From NCBI GenBank assembly GCA_027382625.1, contig JAJKFJ010021834.1, positions 1-64,000 on the forward strand: a DNA stretch of 64,000 nucleotides. Reading direction: 5' to 3'. The notes beneath the pieces are model-generated. The model was not told the DNA's origin. It was given only the letters and a program-made list of their open reading frames with translations, and did no database searches. The DNA is from Tetmemena sp. SeJ-2015 (lineage: Eukaryota > Ciliophora > Spirotrichea > Sporadotrichida > Oxytrichidae). Position numbers and translations under genes: made by a program. The stretch's first letter is position 1. Every line of letters starts with the position of its first letter. Below, in pieces: positions 22,840 to 35,300 of the stretch.

Positions 22840-23240
22840 TTGTCCCATAATAAATGGAGAGTTGCAACATCGAGTAAGTTGAAATCAGAGATTCATCCTC
22901 TGATCTGCAGCTTGTTCGATAGCCAATCAAAAACTAATAAGAGCTTCTTCTTTAATCATCTCAACAGCACCTCTCAGTAGCGAGATATGACTTACTCTTC
23001 TCCATCATCCTTATCGTCGTCTTCATTAAAACTTGTATTGTTTATAACTCTTTACAAAGCGCTCCCACACAAAAGTTACAAGGATAAAAAGTTCTTATAA
23101 TTTGATGCTGAATCGAATGGTGGAATAATTATTTAAATTGGCCACACTTCAACTGCCACTAATTTATTCCATTTTAATTTAAGATCTAATTTAATTCTCT
23201 TTTTTATTAATACTCGGCTATATAAGGTCTTTTAGATTGT
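22840..23240 (-). repeat. Dispersed repeat family R, copy 2
   Basis: This is the reverse-strand counterpart of 4690-5128 and 59050-59475. It contains the acidic stretch (NEDDDKDDGEE), the LLRGAVEMIKEE-like segment, and AIEQAADQ after a TGA, followed outward by gggagcgctt, caccattcgattcagca and gcagttgaagtgtg. It lies upstream of the transposase at 21220-22130. Confidence 0.65.
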
Positions 23241-23244
23241 AATT

Positions 23245-23785
23245 AATTTAAGCTTTCGGTATTCTTTTCTCATCTAGGTCGGTCATCTCTATTAAAAATA
23301 TTAGATTTAATTTTCATAGTTTGCACAAGGACCTTATTTTTAAATTGTTTTTCGCATCGGTGGTCACGTAGTTTAAAAAGGTTATATCCATGATTGGAAC
23401 TGAAAGTATGTAGTATTTGTAGTTGATGCTGAAATAATCGTTGTCCATCTTCGGAATAAAGTTGTGGTCAAATGAGTCAGTTGAGACTCTTGAGTGTTTT
23501 CAGTTTTGAGAATAAATTAATCTATTGATGTTACAGAATTAATTAAGCAAACTGCCACTTTTTTATTATTGGAGACTTTGCAGTCAAAATTAAATTTCGT
23601 TCGTTAATCATTCTCAAACCTAGGAACTTTAGAGATCAACAGTTATATTTATTTAATAGGAATTCTTAATATAATTCAAATTAATTAGAAGACGTTTCAT
23701 ATTTAAATTCAATGTTTTACTATATAAAATTTTTTTGTTTTATTCACTTTATGTTAAAATGGAATGTTAAATTATAAAGTTAACA
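23245..23785. other. AT-rich DNA, no supported gene
   Basis: Nothing recognisable. The sequence ends abruptly at a GC-rich island. Confidence 0.35.
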
Positions 23786-23786
23786 T

Positions 23787-24175
23787 TCAGGACGAACACG
23801 GCCGGCACTAGGCACCGGCCGACCTTTCCCTGAAGGCTCTTTGGTTTAGTACTCTGTTGGCTGTAGAGTGAGTGCTTAAATGAGGCAAGGGATTATGACA
23901 GCCAAAGCCCTGGGGAAGGTGGTAGAGCTGCTCACTCGTAGAGATAATGGGAGGTATGTGATCTATGGGCAAACACTCAGTCATGCAGCTGTACAGCGAC
24001 CTGCTCTCGGACCGATGCTACTCGATTTTCTTTTTTCCTTTTAAGTTTTTTTTGGAAGGTAAGCAGAAGCCGGGGGGTTCTGCTTAGAGTGTGAGATTGC
24101 GGGTGCCTAGTGTTCAGTTCCCTCATCGGCTGGTAGACGACGTCACGGTTTAAGCTGTGACGTATTAGATTATCT
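23787..24175. ncRNA. GC-rich structured island, candidate RNA gene or SINE
   Basis: About 390 bp of GC-rich sequence stands out in AT-rich flanks. It holds three clear hairpins: 23799-23805 with 23815-23821 (7 bp, loop 9); 24061-24068 with 24078-24085 (8 bp, loop 9); and 24141-24148 with 24155-24162 (8 bp with one wobble). There is no long open frame on either strand. A T-rich run (24025-24054) lies internally. I do not recognise RNase P, SRP, telomerase or rRNA signatures. The strand is undetermined. Confidence 0.4.
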
Positions 24176-24189
24176 TATATATATTGGGG

Positions 24190-25020
24190 GCCCTTTAATT
24201 CCCTTAATTATTATGTTCAAATGAGGCACTTGAGCAGATTGATCATAACTCAAGAGTCAGTGATTTTGCAAAACAGTTGTTTCTAATTAAATATATCCAG
24301 AGGCGACTGAAGGACAAACAGGCAAAGATGCTTCCACTATAAACAAGCAAAGATCAAATTGTATCTTCAAATATAGGTAGGATACGATTAGTGATTCTAC
24401 AATTTAAAATGCAGGCTTATAAATTTAAAAAGACATATCATTGCTGAATACGATTTTCAATGCGCATTTGCCTCTACTTTAATCCATTTCATTTTTATTT
24501 ATTTGAAGTGTTCATAATTTGTCTATAAAAAAATTAGTAAATTTGCTTACATACCATCAACCATATTTCTTTCTGTTTAAGTCTTAGTTTGTGATGAGCT
24601 ATTATTTACCCTTATCTTATATTTGAACTCTCATTCTCATTGCGCTTTGTCCTTGAAAGTGATTTCAATAGTCCCAAGTCCATTGGTGCACATAATGGCT
24701 TCTCGCTCTCTCAAAATGTTCTTCTCTACATGCAATTATAAGTCTATTATAATCACATTATTATCGCTAAATTTTAGCTAATCTTAAAAACAGTCATCAT
24801 AATTAATTTTAGAGATTGAAGGTTTACATATTATACCGGAGTTCATTGAAATTACTTGGAAAGTAAATCTTGCCTTCGTTTCTAATTTGATCTCCCATGT
24901 TTTTTATTTTAATAAATGAAATTGCAAACTTTATATATTAATTAAATTACTGTTGACTTTTTCCTTAATAAAGATGTATTTAAAGTAAAAGCAACCATTA
25001 ATCATCTAATCATATTCACC
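24190..25020. other. AT-rich DNA, no supported gene
   Basis: Left flank of the 13.4-kb element. No gene or repeat is recognised. Confidence 0.4.
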
Positions 25021-25024
25021 CTAA

Positions 25025-25280
25025 AATATTGTACATATAGCATTGATTTTTAAAATTTACATAATTGATCAACTTGTAACTGAAATTCGTTTGAATTATG
25101 GGGACTCAATTGGAGAAGGTCAATTAAAGTGGCTGTTTTTATTTAAATTTTAAGTTACCAGAAGAGAGTAAATTAATTATTAATTATTAAATTATTCTCA
25201 TTGGATGCAATCATTAAAGTCGCAAGCATTTAATTTTGCTTTAAACTTCACGACTACATCTCAGGTAAGATTACGGCTTT
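25025..25280. repeat. Left terminal inverted repeat
   Basis: Begins AATATTGTACATATAGCAT and ends near GATTACGGCTTT. It matches the reverse complement of 38159-38419 almost perfectly. It contains the donor side of a possible 31-bp intron (25265-25295, GTAAGA...TTCTAG) just before the first ATG. Confidence 0.95.
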
Positions 25281-25296
25281 TATTTTCCCTTCTAGG

Positions 25297-28200
25297 ATGA
25301 AATCGCACTATGCTCAAAGCAATGATGCAACCCAACCCTCAGGGAGCAGAAAGCCTAACAAGGGGACTCGAGACACAAGCATGCAGTAGGAAACCAAGGC
25401 TGGAAGCAACCGTAGAGTGGTGGAAACAATCAACAACCTACCATCTCAGAGACACCTACATACAGGACCTACGGCAAGGAAGACCTAGAAAGACTCCAAG
25501 ATCTATCAGTACTACAGCAACAATTAAGGTGTTGAGTACAAGCCCAAGCAACAATCTACGACAGAAGAAGTCAAAGAAAGAGGCTGGTATGACAGGGAGC
25601 GAACCTCGACAGAGGAATAAAAGAAGATAATCCAAAATCCTCACAGGAGATTATCTCGACAATGATCTTGACGCCTTAATGGACAATGAAGAACAAGATG
25701 AACACCATCTTCAGATAGATGAGGAATTCTAAGTCCTAATGGCAAAAACTAAGAAAATGGACCAATACTATGGCATGAGAGACTCGGACAGAGAAAAGCC
25801 CAGAGGCATGCATAGGACCTCCAACGTCCAAAACATAAAGGAGTAAGATACACCGAGAGGGGAAACACCAGGAGCCTAAGATTCCGCAAATTCAAATTCA
25901 AGAACGCGTATCTATTCCAAAGAGTATTCTAGAACTCCCACGCATTAATAAGATTAATAATAAGAATTAATCAGGACGTAATTCACCTAAAATTATTAAT
26001 AGCGTAATGGACAAAACAACTATAAAAATAAGAACGCTATCTACAGGGAAGAATAAATTCTCAAGGAAGAAATTAAACAAGAAGAGCTAGCTATCAACAT
26101 TATGCTAGAGAACTCTCTTAAACCCACTGATGCTAAAGAAGAAATAGATGAGGAATGTCTACAAGATTTCATTAGACTCTCATAGTTATCTTAGCAAGAT
26201 ACTACGAATACCCTCACTACGGCCCCCAATGCGAGCGTGGAAGAGAGCAAAGTAATCTCACCACAAAATGAACAGGTGGAAGAGTAGATAGACACAAACA
26301 TCACTTAACAGTAACATGACTTTATCTACCAACCACACTGCTATCCAATAAACCACCAAATCACCGAAAGGCAAGTTGATGAATACTTAGCTAAGTAACC
26401 AACGATTAAGAAAAGAGACCTTAATCTGAACGCGGATGATATATCCCAACTAGAAGTCGAAGCCCTAACACCTAAATACTTAGCTATGAAACGACAGAAC
26501 CGCCTAAACGAACTTCTTCACTGTGAGAAAAAATCCACTATTGGGGCAAAGGTCTTTGATAGAGAAGGACTATACCTGAAGAGGATCGAATAGGTAGAGA
26601 TTAATGATGTGGCCCTTCTTAACGTCGAAACCATGATTAGAAGAATAAAGAATGACTATATAAATCCAGTCAATGAATTCTTCATCAATGATATATGCGC
26701 TAAGGTCTAAATTGAGGACAGCATCAATGCTAAGAAGGCACAAGCCCTATACGCTATAAATTACACAAAGCTACATAGTAACGATACGGAATGGGCAGTA
26801 ATTTACAACTCGGTGTGCTCCACACTGTAGCAAAGATTCTTCCTGATGAATAGGAAGATACTACTTGAGACACAAAAGATTATCTAACATTCCAGAAAGG
26901 AAACCATCTTGGATAGTCTGAGATTGGCTAAAACTAGTTCCGCGAACTAGAATAAGAGTGATGAGACACTCTTAAAAAGTAAATGCTGGGAAAACGTCCA
27001 GATCAAGAAGGGAGAGTATGATCATATTAACATCCCTCCAGCTACCCCGGAAATAGTTAATAAGATTCAGGAGCTAATTGTAGAAGTAGATAACAATTAC
27101 TCAGCCCACATCTCTAAGATGCAGAGAAGAGCAATTAGAGTATTATAAGAGCTCTATGCCCCAAAGATAGTCAACGATGACCACTAATAGGACTTCCACG
27201 ATGAATGTGAATCACTCAGGGACTAGATTAAATTCAGGACCGACAAACACAAGGGAAGATTCTTCAAAGACCCAATTGCCAAGATAAACTAAGTTGCCAG
27301 AAGATTTAATCTGGATATAGAGCTCTTCTATGAAACAGCCATGGGAAAGGTAATCTGTATAGACCAAGCAGTCAGATGCTATCTTCAACTTGACCCAAGG
27401 AGAGTAATGAAGATTATAGTTACCTTACTCACAGCCCAACTAAGAGAGAATACCCCAGAACTGGGTAACTTTGAGTAAGATGTAGTATAGAAATCCCTAC
27501 AAACACTCAGTAGAATAGAGTAATTTGCTCAAGGATTATGGCAAATGCAACTCAGTAACATAAAGGAACTCTCCATAGAGCTCTACAGCATCAACCATAC
27601 AATCATGCCTATGATATTCGAACCAAGACCGGGTAAAGGAGATATAGACGGCTTGGATATTGATGAAATTGCAGATATTATCTCTGAGAATAAGATAATC
27701 GATAACATAGACATTGTTATAGAAAAGATGGGCCTCTAGAAAGACATCAAAGGGGAAAATAGTTCGTGGCTCAAACCGGACAACTTCTGCAGAGTCTTGT
27801 AGGACCACGAGATCGACAAGAATTTTAGATTTGCTGATCTCCTCCTCCACCTGGACCAAGTCATCAGATTTATTAAATTCAAAGGCAAAGAGGCCCTATA
27901 CTCACTATTTGAACCAACGTGTGGATGGATATAGTAAATCGAATAAGATGTACCAAAACTCATGGAGGAAGGGCAGAGTAACCTAACGATGGAACAAAGA
28001 ATATCAGAAGCCCTAAAGAAAATAGTAGCCCCGTAAAGACCAAGCCTACTATCTATTAAGGAGTCAGTCACTCTTATGGCAGAGTATAAATCTCAAGCAG
28101 CATTGTTGGATGCGATAATTGAACCGGCACTAAAATAGTTATAATTTGGGCTCTACATCTTCATGAGAAACAACTACAACGTGGGCTCAGCATAAATATT

Positions 28201-31200
28201 CGACAACCACAAGCTATGCTATGAGGCTATCCAAGACGCTGCTAGGGACGTCAATTTAATATATAAGATCCCTATAGCATACTTCTTTGAGAACTATAAG
28301 GCATGGAGAAATATAAAGGAGGATCTCTGCAAATAGTTCGACAGAAGCGAGAAATTTTAGTAAAAAGATTTTGAGAGCACAAACTTTGACTGGAGGAAAC
28401 TACAACCAATAAAGTACCCGGCTCTATAAATGAATTAGAAGCTGGAGGAATTCATGGGACAGAGAGTTAAGAATTCCATCATGATAGATGAGGAAAAGAT
28501 CAAAGCCCTAAGACTTTAACTCACTAAGTCACTTAATGAATCACTTAACCCTAAGGGCAAAAAAGAAGAGAAGTTCTAATATGACTAAAAATAGAAAAAG
28601 ATATTCCTTATAGACTAAGGACAACAAACACTGAATACTTGGAACGCCCTAGGTAACAAAAAGGATATAAGGCACCAGAACCTAGGTAGTTTTGCAGGTA
28701 TTCTAAAAGCAGCAGGAGTTAACATGTCAAGGATTAACCTAAATGCATATACCCTATCCAGTGGATAATTTCCCACCAGATTTACTACTTAAGAGTATGA
28801 AGCGATGGAAGATGAAAGTTCGATAAAGAACCTTCAAGAAAAAGAAGAAAGGAAAGCTCTTAAACAATAGAACGATCTAGAAAGGAGATAGTACATGCAC
28901 CAAAGAGAATAAGCCATCGGCCAGAGGACTCAACAAAAGAATGACGCCTACAATGAAAAAAGGAAAAAATGGGACCTAGAATTCAAAAAATTGAATGGAC
29001 TCTTTGAAGAGAGAGAACTTACAGTGAGCTAAGCTCTCAATGCAGACCATGGCAATAAACCAATGTACAGCCTCACAGGTAACACACCACTTGAAAAGAA
29101 CCATAATACAGATCTTAGAAAGATAACGGAGGTAGAAATAAGATTTGAGGGGGACAACGGGAACTAACAAAAGATTATGTAACCAAGAGGTGCAACACTA
29201 TGGGGAAGAAGCTGGAGGATCACCAAAAAGAAACACCCAATTATACCAATGGTAGCTTCAGCAATGATAAGCGGATGGAGAACAAAATAGGTTGAAGAAG
29301 AGCTATTTTTGTACTCAAATGTCTGTATGAGACACTTATGGGGTATGTGTATCTTCCCAGAATGCAGAAGTTCCCATGACGAGGATATGTGTGGACTCCT
29401 ATTCGACTACGAATAAGAAATCGCTAATATTAGGATTAATGGGAAAATCAGAAAATCGAGACCAACGAAATTGGGAAGGATTGTTATTGAATAAATGGAG
29501 AGACTCAAAGACTTCCAGGCAAAAATCCTCCCACCAAAAGATGGCTACGCAGTATCGTACTAGAAAAAATTCCATAGAATAATCTAATTTGCATGTGTTG
29601 GAGATGCAAAACAGAGGGAGGAATAGAGACTTGCTGTTAGAATTCTTAGACAGGCAATAATTGGATAAGTCCCATAATTCGACCTAGCACTCAAATGGGC
29701 ACTCATATAAACACTGGTGGACGATAACCTCAAGGCGGACAATATTAGAATAAAAAAAGAGAATATGAGGAAAGCCCAGGGACTAAAGTACAGTGACCCA
29801 TCGGACAAAGTGAAACTACTGCAAAGGAAAGACGCACTCAATGAATGGGCAATGTATATCCAAACGAACAGAGCACTCATAGAGGAGTAGAATCCGGACA
29901 TGAAAAAACTGACTACTAAGGAGCTCCTGGATGAATGTAAAAAGCCCCAATTCATCCTCAATCCATACTTGGATCCATAAACTGCATGGACACTGATAAG
30001 AGCAAACGAAATTAGACTATCTAGACTCCCAAACAGATAGAGATAGTTACTTATCTCAAAGACAAGAGATAAAGAGCCAGACCTGAGTTATAATGACGAA
30101 GACCTCTTCCAAGTCAAAAACAAAAAACTCATTAACTCAGTCACAACGATTGGAGATATGTTATGTTCAGAGGGAGACCAATTGTCTGAACAATACAATC
30201 ATAAATGGAGGATTGGCAAGGAAATCATAGAAGGCTAAGGCCTGAGAACCAGAGAGGACATCCTCAACCTTACCAAAGTCTCTATCCCTAACATAGTATA
30301 GGAAAAAATAACTATGGCTAAACAGCTAAACGAGAACCCCTTAGCTATGAACAAATATTTTGAGACCTATGACAGCACCATCCCTAAATCCCCGGACATG
30401 TATATCATGGTTATCAATAGATAAGACGGTCAAGTACTGAGATACTATGGCAAGAGACGCGAGTTTCAAGCTAAACTAACAGAGGTCAGGAAACTCCTTA
30501 TTAGAGAAATAATGAACTTAACCTAGGAGGAGTACGACCAATTTGATAAATAAGTTGATGACCAAAGAATCAAAACCATAAATAGCTTCAAGATAATCAA
30601 CTTTAAAGAGGGCCAAGAACTTATACACACGCACCTGAAGGCTAACTATGCAGACTTCCAAGACTGTGAAACACCGAGAGAATCTATGTAGAGGCTCTAC
30701 AACTGCTCCCCCACATTAGAAGTAACCTCATAGGATTTCACAATGGAACTCCTATAAAAATGGAATCAGGTCGAAACGGAAGTAGACTAAATCAATTATC
30801 TATGGGCACTATCGAAGATAATTGGCAAAATGAGTTCGCTGTATAACCTCAAATAAGAACTAGCGTTCAATATTGGCGAATGGGAGGTAACAGGGAAACT
30901 CATAGATAAGCAATGTTATATTGCAGTCACAAAAAATTTATTTGAAGAAGACTGCAAGAGGCACTCATCATAACTCAGTGATGAAGTTAGAGATGCAGGA
31001 GGCGATATACTAGGCTGTGACGAGGAATCAATCTTCCTGACTGAGTTACATGGAATGATCCTCCAAACCATCTAAGGCAAGGAAATACAAGCTGAAGACA
31101 TAGCAAAGTAAGCCTTTGAAAGACTCAGAGCATAGATGGATAAACAATTCACAGAAGTGGAAGCGGAGAACCTCATCAAGTTCGTTGAGTTTATAGTTAG

Positions 31201-31939
31201 TGACTTTAACGAAACTGAGAAGGAAAAACTCGCATAAGCCATAGAGAATAGGGAGTCAACTATAGATAAAGTAGGTAGCTACATCAACAGGAAAATAAAG
31301 GCCTACTAAGACGACCCAGAACTTCTATTATATAAAAAAGGAGGGTTTAAAATAGAAGTCTTGGCCAAAGACGATGAAGATAACATCGGCATGCTCACGA
31401 ATGAGAGCAAACTCCTTCAACTAACCAAAGAGGACTAAGTAGCCAACTATAAGAAGATCCAAACAATAAGGAGGAAGGAACAAATCAAACTACTTGTCAG
31501 AACAAAGAAAGCAGACAAGTAGATAAATAAGATGCTAGTCGACATGATAATTGAAAGCAAAGCCAGATAGGATAAGATACAAAAGCAAAGGGAAGCAGAG
31601 GAAACGAAGAGAAATCCTCTTGACATATAAGTCAGCTCTGAGACAATCACCTAAGTCAGAGAAAATAGCGCCATCTAAGCTCGTAAAGAAATTAGAAAGA
31701 AAAACATCATGAAGCTTAGACTCAATCAAGTTGGCAAAATTATAGTCGACCTAACCCCAGTAGAGGAAACAACCCAACAAAACTAGGACACAGCATATAA
31801 AGAATAGCCACAATATTAGAAAAAACCATCGATCCCACCCCCAGAGGTAATTGAAGCAGTAGCCTAGTCATCGCCTGCTGTGGAGGAAGACTTTAAAGAT
31901 GCTGTGGAGGCAAATGTGCTGATGGAAAACCCACCGTGA
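25297..31939 (+). CDS. ORF1 of the TIR-flanked LINE, ~2,200 residues, CCCH finger
   Basis: One frame is open from 25301 to a TGA at 31937-31939 (ATG at 25310, 2,209 codons), with very many TAA/TAG codons as Gln and no TGA. The first ~110 codons look better in the neighbouring frame starting at ATG 25297 (KGTRDTSMQQETKAGSNRR, EVKERGWYDRERTSTEEQ), implying a one-base shift near 25630. The protein is charged and helical. A CCCH zinc finger is visible: C1339-x7-C1347-x4-C1352-x3-H1356, counted from the ATG at 25310. Long Lys/Glu/Gln-rich stretches suggest coiled coils. After the TGA the frame stays protein-like (REEYFREEYLGV, FKVKQFLADHRVVIDKKR) to a second TGA at 32330-32332. ORF1 proteins of LINEs bind RNA, and the finger fits that role, but this one is far larger than usual. 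Confidence 0.8.
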
Positions 31940-32332
31940 AGATATCAATCTCTAACTAGAGAAGAATACTTTAGGGAAGAATATCTAGGCGTCTCTGCCC
32001 TCCTTAAATCCCCATCGAGGAAATTAATGAATGCATAAAGTTCTATAAATAAGTGCCTCTAAACATTATTTATACTACTCATTATTATTCATTCGACGCA
32101 AGCAAGCGCCCCCTTTATTACTCCCAATTAAGTTAATTAATTATTATCGCTCCCGTTCACGCATAATACACTGGCATAATTTGAGGAGATCCAACTCTAA
32201 GGGCTCAATAATCTTAGATAAGTCAAGATGAAATAGTAGCTTCTCCATGAACTTAATCTCAACTAATTCAAAGTCAAACAATTCCTGGCTGACCACAGAG
32301 TAGTTATCGACAAAAAACGTCCACACTAATGA
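31940..32332 (+). CDS. In-frame continuation of ORF1 after TGA
   Basis: The ORF1 frame continues 130 codons beyond the TGA at 31937 to a TGA at 32330. The end (FEEIQLQGLNNLRQVKMKQQ, ELNLNQFKVKQFLADHRV) looks coding. The terminal TGA overlaps the ATG of ORF2 (ATGA at 32329-32332), an arrangement known for stop-restart translation in some two-ORF retroelements. So the TGA at 31937 may be a mutation of TGG, a sequencing error or a readthrough site. Confidence 0.5.
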
Positions 32333-35300
32333 GTAAAAAAACTCAAAGATAAACTCACGATAGTCACACAGAACATGAGAGGTCTCACAACTAAGGAAGA
32401 TACGAAGATACTGGCCGACCTGACAACGATCTAATAAAGATCATAGGCCAATATTATAGTCCTCACAGAAACCAAAACCTGGGAAAGGAATAGGTCATAC
32501 TAAGCCCAACTTAGGAGAGAAGGTTGGCATATAGTCGTGGCATAGACAAGTAAAAAACAGCCAACGGACGCTGAGACTAGAGGTAGAGGAGGCGTTGTGA
32601 TATTAATAAATACAGCGATACTTTGCTCTAATACAGTGAGGAAATTTGGGACATCAGGAGCAGCGATAATCATATCCCCAAGAAACTAATAACTATAGAA
32701 TATTGATCAAGGGAAGGATAAATATGATTTCAAAGTACTCCTAATCGCTGTTTATGGTAACCCAGCACCGAACAACCAAGAACAATGCCAGGAACTAGCA
32801 TTACTTGAATATATCCATTAACTCGAAAAAGGGGACTCCAAGACACCACTTATAATAATCGGTGACCTAAATAAAAAGCTGGGCAATAAAGTCAGCAAAT
32901 TAAACGTGGACGAACTCTCAGCAGCGATAGACTCCACGAGAGAAGCGATCATTAAAGGAGGAGTTCTACATAAGTCTAAGCCTGACTTCATTTTCTCAAA
33001 AAATATATCTCCCCAAACATCCAAAATCATACTTGAGGACTGTACAATATCAGACCACAAACTACTAGGGGTAGAAATAGAACAGCTGATTATTGACACT
33101 GCAACAAAGATGATTAACACTAGAGCAGTCAGGGAAGCATGGTAGGATAAATCAATCAGGAAGGAACTGATGCAATCTGGATGGCCATGGCAATCACTCG
33201 AAATTAACCTGCGAGAGCAACACACAGTCGAGAGACAATCCATCAACCCAAAAAACATCTACCGTCTTAACTATGAAGGACTTACAGTTAGCGAAATTCA
33301 GGCCCACATATAAGCTAAGAGAACAGAGTACAACGAACTACTCCACCTAGACCTCGAATAACTGGATCAGCATTTGATTAACCAGGACGAGCTATACTCC
33401 CTTATGAAAAAACTGAACTCCCACAAGAGAACATAAATAGTCACCGCAGTCTAAGTTAAAGGCCAGGATAATCGCCCAATCTGCCTCCCTCAACACAGAT
33501 CAATGAAAGCATTAGCTGATTAGTATGACGAGAAGTACAACACTCACATTGTCGGCGACTAAAAAATGTATAAAGGCAAAGGGGTAAGATACTCTAAAGA
33601 CCTCACTTAAGAATAAAAGATAATTAATCTAGCAGGAGGAAGTTTTAACTAGATCGGCACGAAATTGTAAATATTGGGAAAATGGTAAGCCTACCTCAAG
33701 CAATGCGAGGAGAAAAGTATACAAAACATTACACTGCTAGCTACGCAAACGTATGAATCAGTATTGAAGGCAATCAAAAACACAAAATCCCAACAAGGCC
33801 ATAGGCGATGACTTATTCTGTAACTCATTTAAAGGAGAAACGATGAAAACAAAATACTGCGACTGCCACTTAATGGATGAGGAATTCACGCGCCAAATCG
33901 ATATAGATACCCTAATGGAGTACACCCCGTATGACTGGTGGCCCTCCCTATATGAATGCAGAAATCAGAGCATGCATAAAATGGAAAGCCACTATGTCCC
34001 AGCCTACACGGAGATAGCGGTGAGAATCTCCATCATGATGCTAACAGGAGAATACTAAAACTACCTGGTTAACTGTAGATTAGTCCCCTTCTCAAAGACA
34101 GGAAAATAACAGGTATAGTCGATCAAGGAGGTCAGACCCATAGGAGTACTCCCCGTCACGTATAAAATTATAGAAAAAGCTATGAAATACATGATAGACG
34201 ACCTAACCCCCAACTATTCTAAGCGGGAGAAGAATAAGCAGGCTTCGCAAAGGGAAGGACCACACAAGATCACTCAGTACTAGTCCTCTAAAGGATGGCG
34301 AATTATAAATAAGAAGCAGCAGAGAAAAAGAGAGCTAATAAGTTCAAAAATAAAAACATTGGGTCAAGAGTCTGGTTATTCTGCGACATAACAGGAGCCT
34401 ACGACAACGTCAAGCACGATAAACTTATGGAAATACTGGACAAGAGAATCCTGGAAGTAAGGAGAGAAATCAATCTAAGGAGAACACACTCCATGGAGAA
34501 CCCAAACATCCAAAAGGTCATGTAAGGCAACCCATTGGTATCAGCCCCAGAGAGAAAACCTATTAGAGTAGAGAAAGGCTAAGAAATAACCAAAGGGGCA
34601 ACAGTGTAAGCGAGGAATGAAGCACAAGGACTAGAACCGGACGAGAGACAAATAGAAATACAAACTCTAGCAATGGAAATGCTCAGAACACTTCTCAGGT
34701 TCACATATAAGAATGCAACCATATCCATAGGAGATAACATAATAGCAATGACTAAGGGAGTAGTATAAGGCAGTAGCTTATCCCCCGACCTGTTCAAAAT
34801 ATACATAGACGACTTAATCTAGGGAGACCCAATAATTGCCAAGAAGACTACCAACTACAGACAAATGTGCTCAGAATGGCAAGATGCGAGGAATTCCTAA
34901 AGAGAAGTCAACCCACTTAATCTACACTAAACAATAGCGCTCCTATTCGCGGACGACCTTATGGCGGAGTTCGATTCAGAAATAGAGCTAGAACGCTGGG
35001 TCAGGACACAGGTATTGAGAAGATGGAAAACGGAGTACAACATGGAAGTGAACAACAAGACAGTGGCATTCACCAACCACTAACACCAGAAATTCAAAAG
35101 GTATAACAAAATAGAAGAAAAAGAGTACCTCAACTTGGGCCTCCAAATCGAACTAGTGAGCAAAGTTAAATACCTTGGCATGTAAATCAACAAAACTATA
35201 TTCTCGAACTCAATGCAAAGAGAAAGACTTGCCTCGACATAACTCATTAACAAAATACAAAATATAAGATACCTGAGAAAATTCTCCCTCAATGTAATAT

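Noticed and set aside
29376..29582. Plus frame and many minus frames between 27.5 and 38.1 kb
   Set aside because: They overlap ORF1 and ORF2 of the LINE-like element in other frames and have no independent support.
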